Shown one piece after another: positions 54,484 through 64,000 of a stretch of 64,000 nucleotides of DNA; the stretch's first letter is position 1, and each line of letters begins with the position of its first letter. The notes beneath the pieces are model-generated. The model had not been told where the DNA came from. It searched no databases and saw nothing but the letters and a program-made list of their open reading frames with translations. The translations under genes and the position numbers were made by a program. The stretch spans positions 30,271,274 through 30,335,273 of the forward strand of contig OZ022257.1 in assembly GCA_963978905.1 (NCBI GenBank), written 5' to 3'. The stretch is from Trichostrongylus colubriformis (lineage: Eukaryota; Nematoda; Chromadorea; Rhabditida; Trichostrongylidae).

Positions 54484-57400
54484 TTCCCGTCACTGAACCT
54501 CCCCAATTGTTTACGGTAGTAAATTTGCACTTTTCGAAGATTTTGACGTTTTGTTATCTCTCCCTATGAGGCCCCTTCAGACTTTCGAACGTCTCATTCG
54601 GAGGCTCATTTAGCCTCGCCCTTGTTCGCAAATTATACCCAAAGCAAGTGGAATTTTTTTTCATAGTAGCTATTTTTTGCATGGAACTTTGCACGCGTAA
54701 CTATGAAGCACGGTGTACTGCGTTTACCTATAAATAGGACATGCACCTTCACACACGGTGCCTTCAATTATGACTAGTTGTAAGTCAGAGGCTGTAAAGA
54801 CGCTAGTCTGTTCTGATGGTGCCGTTGCTCTTCATTCGCTGCACATTATTGCGCTAGTACTGATAAGATTTGTGTCAATATTTCGTAACCTTGTTACTTT
54901 GTTGTTGAGTTGTTGTTGTTTGCCACAGAAATAAACATGAGAACCGATTTCCAGCGCAGGTTGTTACGCTATCAATGTCGCTGAATGTTAGTTCTGAATT
55001 GGCGGGAGGCGGTGAACGCTGTCGCACTGTCGATGACGTGTTTGCGTAAGGATAGCCAGCCGTTGTGCTTGCTCGCCAGCCAGCGTTGTCTTGTCAGCCA
55101 GCCAGTGGCCCGAACCGCTGTGGTGATTACGTATGCGTTCCTTACTTGCAGGACGTTTCTCATCCACTGTGGTTTTAATCAACTAAACGTAGCTCTTCTG
55201 AGTTAGAGGCTCTAAGAAACGCATATTCGCGTGTCCTTTCTGTTACAATTGGTTTATTCCGTTTTTTTTTTTTTTGAATTTTTTTGACTTTTTGGTTTGC
55301 AAGTATCGTTGATCATGTTGTGAGACTTTTTAGTGACTTTGTGTGCTCAAGTAAAGGGCACATTTTGCGATAGCCCGAGTATGCATATTAGGAGTTCGGG
55401 TGTTTAAGGAAAGGGTTTTGGCTTTGTTACGGTTAGTAAGCTGGTGAAAACGACGTGATAGAGCTGGAGCCCCACTGTCAGGCTTTTTGTAGGGTGAAGT
55501 TTTTGAGAAACACGTATTGCTGCCTAATGCAAAGTATGAGTATCGATAGGCAACTTTTTTTAAAACGATCATTGGTCTGGAATCACTAAAAGAAGAGGTG
55601 GTTGTCGAGGATTCCCCGAGGAATTTCAGAAAAATATCACTTCGCTTTTCCCAACTCGAAACAAGTTGAGGAGCTTTCGGTTCATGCTTGAGCCTGGTAG
55701 GAAGACACTCTGTCTCCACCTTAACTTTTTACAACGTACAAAATCAGTTGCGATCACGCGCTCAATCAGAGCATTATTGACATTCTCTTTTCCTTTTTCT
55801 TGTTTTCGAATTATTTGACATTTCCTTTTTTGATTACTCGATTTTATCGTGAAGTCGGTCTTCAATGCCTCGATGTACATGGCCCTGGATGGTGGTGGTG
55901 GTGGTAGTCACCTGCTTAATGCCAGAGAGAATATTGCCGTCATTTTTAAGTCAGTGTGCAATTGCATGACCACAACCAGTGATTGTGTACCTTTGGTTGC
56001 TTCCATTCATTGATGCCTAGTGAAGCATCAAGCGCTGCAGCTGCCACATAATCCTACTCATAAAGTTTTTCAATTTTCTATGGTGTAATTCGGGACGTTT
56101 AATCCTCACCTGCAATCGCTCTGGGAATCACCTCGTTAACGGCAAAACGTAAACAAAATTTAAATGCCGTGTCATTTATTAATGACACAGGAGGGACCAG
56201 AAGGTCGAAGTGGAAGTGCTCTTCACCACCACGGGGCTACCTTAGTTTTATTGACTTTCAGTAGTCCGTAAGAGTATTCCAAGAGCAATAGACGAATTGA
56301 ACCATTTTAGCTTTGCTCGTTTCTTGTTTGTCCAAACCTTTTCATCTTTGGAACGGACAAAGGGCTGTTTTTTTGTGAACACACGTTCTGAGACGATTAA
56401 CAATTGCACTGCTATATTTACTCTCCGTTGAAGAAGAATTAAGCTAGCAATCGTGTACAGGAGGTTTCTATTTTGTGCTTTCTCCCACTGTCGAGCTCAG
56501 GTCGAGAATCCCTGTGGATGGTCGTATTTTGGGTTGGGAAAAAAAGGGTTCGTAGTGGAGTAGAATATTTTTCTGAGTCTCTGTTACAGAAACTATTCTG
56601 TTTCAGTAGTTTCTGGATCTATTACATGGTCCCCTCTGAAAATAATAAGAACACGTTGACCACGTACTGTGATTACCAGTAGATGCCAGCAGCATCAGCT
56701 GTTGAGAGAAGGGAGAGTTGTGTTTTTAAAGTTTCTGAACAAATCATATAGAAAAGAAGGTGATCAGCTGTTCTTTGACGAAGAAGTGATTATCACAACG
56801 ATCATGTGGAAGAAGTTGAAGGGGCGTGGTTTTCACGGATTGGTCCTATCAATCGCTCGGATCTCAAGTATAGCATTTCAGCGTTCGCCTACTCGCTGCA
56901 AGGTTCGATAGACATTTTTATCTCGTGGGGCGCATCGTTGAGGACTAAGTTGCATATAATGGTGGGATGGATGCTGCTCAGGGCATAATTCTGCCGACAT
57001 CCTCCTTCACCAGCGAAAGGACATCGTCCAAACCGACTACACTCGGAAAGCGATTATATGTATGCAGCGTCGTCGTCGATGAGCTGAACGAGCTCCAGAT
57101 GGCCCTTCTCGCGCGGATCCTTTTGAAGATCACCGTCGAACAACTAGAAAACGTTGACGTTCTGCTGTTAGGACAACACTATCAGGATTGACGACGTTTT
57201 CCTGGATTGATCCAACAGGTAGGGTTATCATCGAGCACCTTGGGAGCTCGAGTCCCCAGATAGAGAAAGAAGTCCCAAAGCAGGGATGGAGGAAAGAAAC
57301 GTCCACTTAACTAGGTGTGATGATTGCTGCATAGTCGGGAACTGAAAAAAAGGAAATGGCTTCTTTGTTCATTTCCGCCGTACTGTAGATCGAGGAGCTA

Positions 57401-60400
57401 CTTGTTTGTCAGTGAAGCCAACAATCCATGTGGAACATTGTACATTTCGTCTCGTAGGACTGTGTCGAGGTTTCCTAAGTCACTGTTTGTGCATGAAGTA
57501 GTGATAAGGTGCTTGCTTATCGTCGAGGCTTATCGCTATTTCACCATCAGGTTCTGTTTCTTGGAGGACCAGACCCCGCCTCGAAATTCTTATCAATCCC
57601 TAACTAATATTTGTACAGCAGCTTCATACTGTGTGTTCGTCCTTTCAGATATTGATTTTTCTCCTAGGAAAAGGTCACGATCATGAATTGTTTGCTCTTC
57701 GTTTTTCACTTTCACTGTGTCTTCATCTCGTCTCTTCTATAAATTTTTCCTACTTTATTTCACTTTTCTGTAACAGTTATCATTATTGTTAGCTAAAATT
57801 CCAGATTGTCCTCGTCTGAAACAATATCCGAAAAAATTTAAATCTGATTAGCTATCTACCTTTTCATGGCAAAATGTGCATCTCCCAAGTAGAAACGATT
57901 AGAGATTACAATGGAGCCCCACAATATGTCTGACCTGCGTCTCAATATGCTGAGTCTGGCATCAACCAACCCACAGAAAGGTACATCAGAAGTCTGTTCG
58001 AAACAAGACTTATTTCTCTTCATTGGTAGGACAGCGCGGGGCGTGGCACTTGGATCCTTTGCACCAGGGTGTAGCTGAAACGCTTTCCGAGTACTGCACT
58101 GATGACGATTCAGCAAGTGCCTCCCTTCTATAGCAATACGTATGACTCAAGCAGTTTACCCAAGTGGGAGAGACAAAGTTGCTCGTTGGTACCCTGAAGG
58201 TAGCGTCGAAAGCACTGCAGTGTCGTTCCCTCTGTGGTGCCTTTCCTGATTTCCCACCGGTCAAAGTATTCAAAGGTGGCTCAAGTTTTGTACTCGAAAA
58301 GGTCAAGAAATCACTTCTCTTAATCTGAATCCTTCTATAGTCGGTGACTTCCCGTGTAAAAAAAAAACTTACTATTCCTAAAGCGATGGATATGTAGGCC
58401 AGCCTTTGGCCGATTAGGTCACGCGGCTAGCTTCATTCTTCTCGCGATTTTTCGCTGAGGTCTTGGGTCTGAATGGAGGTAATGTAGCATATGGTAGCAA
58501 GATCTTCCTTTAGTAGGTGAGCTCTGTTATAACTTAAAGACACCGGGAGGAGAGCAATTTTGGTTCACGGTATGGGAAGACGGCGGTTTGCAGTTGCCGC
58601 AATGCACACACGACCCTTGCTGGGACGTCGAAAGTGAATTTATTAGAGAGATGTGGTAGAGACGAACGCGCGATTTTATTGAGCAAATAGGGTGGATTAT
58701 TTGCTTATAACAAATAAACAAAACGCAGCTTCCACTGAAGAGATGCGCAACTATCAAAGGTCGCTTAATTATTAACCAACCTAATAGTCACGGTGGAAAT
58801 GGTGCCCCTTTTATTTGCGTGGTTCTGGCACCAAATCGCGGACCAGTGCCTGCCAAGGCCAACCAAGGCTGCCATTCCATAGTGATTGGCGAATCATCAA
58901 ACTTATTAAGGAGGATTGATCAATTGAAGGATAAAAGGTTGAAGGATGAAATTTTCGACTTTAATCAATCCTTTCTGTTGGTTGTGCCGCGCATTTTGTA
59001 GTAGTATTCAGAATAGTGGTGGCAAGTGAATTCGATTTGGCCTATACGATGACGGGGGTCAGCCGATGTCCAAGTCAGTCCTTTCATCCCAGCAGGCGAC
59101 TCTGAACCAATTCACCTACCCAGAGGGTTGGCCAGGGCAAGTGTTTATGCGGGATTTGATCCTCGCACCACGGGAGTGGCGCGTGCGACACCTGTCACTG
59201 CACCACCTCCGCGCCTTTGATGAGCTTTTAAAATAAAATAATTAAAAGTTAAATGTTGCTCATTTTCATTTTTCATTATTGAAAACTATTACTCATTTTT
59301 ATTCCACTCGCTGAAATAAAATCGGTTGTCTGGGAATGCAATCACATTGCATGGCGTATCCCAGATCGGATTCGTTTATGTCTCATTTTTATCATCAATC
59401 TGCTTTTAATTATTGATCCACTGCTTCCTTGCCTATTGTGTCAACTAGCTGAATTTTTTTAAAAGGGATAAGCGGGAGCCAGTACGTGAAGAGTGCAAGA
59501 GCAGATTTCCAGTCAGTCCTTTATCGGAGTTCTGTGTTCTGGGGTCTTCGACTTGTCAGTTCGAGCTTATTTGGTATTCTGATGGTAGGGCCGGCTGGCA
59601 TTATGACGTCGTCGTCCGCACTGATGTCTTCGCGATAGCGCAATCGATCGCGTTCCCTTATGAATGCAATAGTTCTGTTTTCTTCTGCTAACCGGCGGTT
59701 TGTTCAAGGCAACAGACTGAGAACATCCGCCGTCGACTGTCCGCTTACGCAAACTTTCCGCCCATCGCTTTGCGGCTAATGTGCATGTGATGGCTGTTGA
59801 AGAGTGCCCATTCACTGCGGCCCTGTGATCTCGTGGTGACGATTTCTTGTTTCGTGGTAGCATCGGTGAACCTTTAGATGGACGAACTCTGAGTTACTAG
59901 TTGGGCGGAAACCGCACCGTATGACGCGTAGGCCATTGCGCCCACGTTTACTGCCCACATTTCGCTACCTCGACTCGCGGAGTATCGTTTATAATTAGTA
60001 GGCAATCAACGAGAGCCACTCATCCATCTTTTCCACACTGCTACTGTATTAAGTGACTGCTAAGATTTTGCAGCAAGTTTTTTATTTATTTTTTAGTACT
60101 TATTGTGAGGGGGACTGCGAACAGGAATCCTGGCTTAGGGGTGAGGGTTTACAGCATGTGCAAGGTTTCGAGAGAAAAGCCCGCTATCTCACTTTGGCGG
60201 AATGCAACAGGAATAGGATTGTTCCGATCGGGTGAATCTGCCTCCTTCCCTGGTGGAAACAACTCGGCCCAACAACCCTGGTGGAAAGAAACGTCTTTCT
60301 AGAGGTTGGGAGATATTGTAGAAACTAAATTATCGGGTGCCTGGCGTACGTAAGGCTCTAAGCAAGTTTCCCATCTCATTAATGTAACGTCCACGGGTCC

Positions 60401-61337
60401 CCCTCATTTCCTGCATTTCCTAATCTCCACAGCTTTCTGCCATCTTTTTTGCTTTCTGAGACCTGTTATCATCGCCTCGCCTCATCCTTGCTTTTATGCC
60501 TGTCGTACACATTATTTCTACGATTTTCCTTCCCTCTGCCCACTCTGACGTGCTCATGCAAGGAGAGAATGTTCTCGCTCTCTCTCAGGCGCTCCAGTTT
60601 AGTTTCACGCTTTGCAACACGTTAAATGTAGCAACTCACGAGCGAAGGGAGTACCTCAACAGTACATGCGGTTCTGCTTAATTAAAAGATTTTTATCCGT
60701 TTCATTTGCTATGTATGATCCGCTGGTATGCCTTTCTCGGAGGTTAACATATAACCGTGTTTTTCACGGAAATCATAATCGACGAACAGTTTCATGCAAG
60801 TGAATTAGGTGGTAGTGCGAAAGTAGAGAGTGTGTGCCATCAGAGGTGGAAGTAAACGACATCGGCTGATAGGATCCTCAGAACGCGAATGTACCGTATC
60901 CTCACCTGCTACGTACCAATTCTAGTGCGTTGAGAAAACCGAAAGCGAATTCCAGAGTTACCAAATTTGTTGTGCGCTCTGGGTTGAAATCCATAGGTGT
61001 CGCGTGTGACAGCACAGGTAACAAGAACTGGTGAAAGTAGATAGAAGTGATGATGAAATTAGGTACAACCAATGGGAACTGAATTCAAATGTATAGGTAG
61101 TTAATGAATAGGTACATTTCAATATTTAAGCTCTATGTCAATCAATAAAGCTTTGCGCCCGTTAAAGCCATATTCCACGCTCATCGAAATGAGAACATCG
61201 TTTCATCGTTACTGGTGGAACGGGTATTGGGTGAGGGTTTCGTTGCATTACCTGCCGAAGGGGCAAAACAAGGCGAGACTTCAACGGCGACAAACGAGTG
61301 CACGCCGCCGACAACAGCGGCACTCAGGAAACGCGCT

Positions 61338-61506
61338 GTATTTATAGCGCTCGACCGAACCATACTACAGTCTATAATCGTGGCGAGAATCCGAGCGAGT
61401 CTTGCCACAGTTTGGCACCATGCCAAGATTCAAATCTCGTCATAGATACGCGTAGGCTCTTCCCACTACCATCATACTGTAGTATGGTTCGATCGAGCTT
61501 TATAAA
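61338..61506. repeat. Short inverted-repeat element
   Basis: TTTATAGCGCTCGACCGAAC at about 61338 (continuing CATACTACAGT) is complemented at about 61474-61504 (ACTGTAGTATGGTTCGATCG then AGCTTTATAAA). The interior of about 105 bp is non-coding and includes AGATTCAAATCTCGTC, which resembles a tRNA T-arm, but no A-box partner was seen. Confidence 0.5.
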
Positions 61507-62141
61507 AAGAACAGTGGCGCCATCAAAGCAGGTGCCGGTGCTGGTGCCGCTAGATGTGAAAGCGGCCTGACACACGCACAAGCGTTTTCTCTTACGAGAG
61601 CACGGGGGTAAACCATGTCATGTCAAGCCTAAAGAGAAGAAAACATTTGGGAAGTACGACCAACTTCGCCCGACGTTTTCGACCTTACCTGTTCCTGTAC
61701 CCAGAGAGTCTTTCTGAGAGGATCGTCAATCGGTTATGACTAGTATGGCTATACACTAATCACACCTTTTTAGAGGTGAACTCATTCTCCATTTTTTGGT
61801 GGTGGCGCCATCCCCCAAAAATCACAAAAAAGGGAAAAAAGTGGAATGCAGAGGATTCCTCGAGAACTTCTCGAAAGGAAACATGACCCTTTTTCACAAC
61901 TCAACATATGAACTCCTGTTGAGGACTTCCCGACCATACCTAGCCTGCTCTTACCTATGATGATCCAAAGAGTGTCTGCTTCTAGACGGGAAGCATGAAG
62001 TGTGTCTTTGAGTTCTTCGGCTTACAAGAGTGGATGATGTTCCAAGAATGTGATGAAAAGCGTTGAATAACTTTTTTATCGACGATAATTATAGCGAAAA
62101 TTATAGCGCCATCTCGTAATCGTTCATCGTCAGCATCATAG

Positions 62142-62577
62142 CTAAAAGGATCAATCAATCGTACACGGAAAACTCAGCTTTCTGTTACTCATATATTCAT
62201 GATGTACTTGCTCATTAAACGCCGCATGCAAAAATATACGTGAAAAGTGGGAACCCGGCTAAACTACAATTCCTCAAAGTGGTGGCCGAGAGGGCGGGGG
62301 TTTGGGGTAAATGCCCACCCCGTCCTCTGCCTCGGCCGGAAACGAATAGTGGGACTGTTTATGTAACTTCCTGTTCTTACTATGTTCTCCCAGCACCGCT
62401 AACGGCGGGGCGGGCATTCACTGTGAGGACCCACCCCTTGACCACCGTTTTGGGAAGCTGTATCCTATCCGAATTCTCACTTTTTAGCATGAAACTTTTC
62501 ATTTGGCCCTTATTGATCTAATACAGCATAAATATATGGGTAAAAGAAAACACAGTTTTGGTGCACGATTCCTTTTA
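62142..62577. mobile_element. Palindromic fold-back element, diverged copy 2
   Basis: Related to 15722-16153 by its ends (CTAAAAGGA / TCCTTTTAG, then CACGGAAAACTCA), TACTCATATATTCATGATGT, GTGGGACTGTTTATGTAACT and CTTCCTGTTCTTAC at the centre. The arms are much less similar to each other than in copy 1, so this is an older insertion. The ends are consistent with a TA duplication. There is no coding capacity. Confidence 0.65.
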
Positions 62578-64000
62578 GGACACCAGGAGGGGACAATTTC
62601 GGTTTACAGTACTCGCTTGTGGTTCGGCTATTGCACACACGACGCCTTGCCAAGTCGTCGAATGTGAATCCATTGGATATTTTCTATCATAAACGCTGGT
62701 GCTTAATATCCCTTTCATTAATTCACTTGCATGCTTCTGTTTGTTGTTTTCATCACCATGGGTGAAATCGTAATAGCGCCCCAAAAGTGCGTTTTTTAAC
62801 GGAAACCGAAAGAGCGTTTAACGGAAATTGAGTTATCATCTCTTCTCCGTTTAAGGAGAGCAATGTTCCCGAATACGCTTACCCCCTTCCCCCACAGCCT
62901 TTAAAGGTGTAACAATGGAACATATTTTCCTACCATGCTGACTCACCGAGGCATCACAAGTGTCGATTAATGTTGGCTTTCATCATAAATGTGTAGTGTG
63001 AACACAAAGAAAATCTATGAAAAGTGCAGGAACCATAACGATTAAATGTCCATGGATCTCTATTTTAGAATTCTACACTACGATACTACAGTAATGCGTT
63101 ATCCTGAGGAGGAGAATGGCATTCTGGTTCGGGAATTGGACAGTGTTTTCGGATTTGTCGATGCCCATTTTGATTATTTTCGGACCGATGAGGCAATCTT
63201 CAAAAAATGAGGTCGCCAGTCGATAATCACTTATAGGCAACACTATGATTATCGTATCGACTTCTTTATGAAGGCAATTTGTGGATAGCGTCAGAGGCAT
63301 CATCCGGGGCCGTTTTTCCCATAAGCTTTCGTCGACTCCGAATTGACCCTGGAGAGGGCTTACTTCTACCTTGCCATTTCGCTTTTCCTTTCGGTCCTCA
63401 CACCATGTGTCTTAAGCCTCAATTATAGCCTCAATTAATTAACTCCTCGATCTGACTTCATAGAAGTTAAGATTCTCCACATTTTCTGTGATCCAATACC
63501 TATCCAATCATGATCGCGTTATGGCGATAAAACAATTTTTGAAGGTTTCAAAAAATTCGGAATTGCTATTATAGCTCGGAATTGCTATTCTATGTCTGAG
63601 CGATATTTTGCCATATTTTTTCTGATGAAATGTGTTTACCCAGCTGCTCATTGCATGGAAGTACGAGAGAAGAGATTCCAAATAAGTTTTTTTGGCTATT
63701 GCAGCAAACACGAATGGCTAAATGGCGACATAAGCTATTTGCAAACCATTATTCGATGCCATTGACGAGCATTTAGAGCCATACGATAGTTACAAATAGG
63801 TCTCCCTGTTACCATCTCTTCCGTGCTCCGCAAAGTACAAATGTCAAAAGAATATGCGGTATAAAAACATGCGACATTATCGTCGACAGGGCACAACTGT
63901 ACACTTCTTTGAGACAATGTAAACAATCGAGTGAGCCCAGCGTATGCTAATGCTATGTAAGGGAAAGTGAAGTCGTGTGGTCATTGCCTCATAAATGCTA

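Larger units (their letters stand above)
53658..64000. other. Region without a recognisable gene
   Basis: Both strands were read for spliced exons with consistent phases; none could be supported. Open frames such as 57324-57686 (+) and 59567-59863 (-) have no family signature and no splice partners. The structures seen are two palindromic elements (53964-54483 and 62142-62577), a GGT microsatellite near 55890-55910 and a short inverted repeat at about 61338-61506. Confidence 0.5.

Noticed and set aside
56669..57191. Overlapping plus-strand frames including VVVDELNELQMALLARIL
   Set aside because: Considered as a transposon or exon fragment, but frames break repeatedly, no domain is recognisable and no consistent splicing joins them.
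57324..57686. 120-residue plus-strand open frame
   Set aside because: No signal peptide, domain or splice partner, and composition typical of random AT-balanced DNA.
61338..61506. tRNA gene based on AGATTCAAATCTCGTC
   Set aside because: Only a T-arm-like segment is present; no A-box or acceptor stem at the right distance.
1..64000. CRISPR array, bacterial operons or rRNA genes
   Set aside because: Repeats are transposon ends and tandem duplications, not spaced direct repeats; genes are spliced and eukaryotic; no rRNA signature was seen.

Overview
This window looks like nuclear DNA of a nematode, most likely a clade V strongylid (hookworm-type) parasite. Coding exons are short and split by long introns with T-rich acceptors ending in TTTCAG or close variants. 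Coding starts sit a few bases after an acceptor-like AG, as expected for spliced-leader trans-splicing. The introns are packed with small DNA transposons. The species assignment is inference; the exon structure is read directly. No CRISPR, operon or rRNA signal was seen.

Three multi-exon genes could be rebuilt with splice phases that agree at every junction. (1) 1925-7955, + strand: a 4-exon gene for a 270-residue secreted protein with a helical N-terminal half and a Tyr/Gln/Pro-rich tail. I do not recognise its family. (2) 10711-25554, - strand: a 23-exon, 999-residue ortholog of HYOU1/Grp170, the large Hsp70-family chaperone of the endoplasmic reticulum, ending in the KDEL-like tetrapeptide KVEL. 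(3) 36511-53657, + strand: an 11-exon, 534-residue ortholog of ZCCHC9, a protein with four CCHC zinc knuckles, carrying a long lysine-rich N-terminal extension. A fourth, incomplete coding locus lies on the - strand at about 31588-33053. Genes 1 and 2 converge; the fourth locus and ZCCHC9 diverge. There is no sign that the genes act in one pathway.

The rest is mobile DNA, much of it inside introns. There are two mariner copies sharing one internal deletion; two Harbinger-like elements with about 115-bp inverted ends and TWA target duplications, both carrying a tRNA-like sequence; two small elements with 9-bp target duplications (Mutator-like); several palindromic fold-back elements; a long-inverted-repeat element nested in a tandem repeat; and dispersed repeat families. 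The region 53658-64000 holds no gene I can support. The most unusual structures are a 287-bp element flanked by 89-bp near-identical direct repeats inside one Harbinger-like copy, and the tRNA-like promoters inside both Harbinger-like copies.
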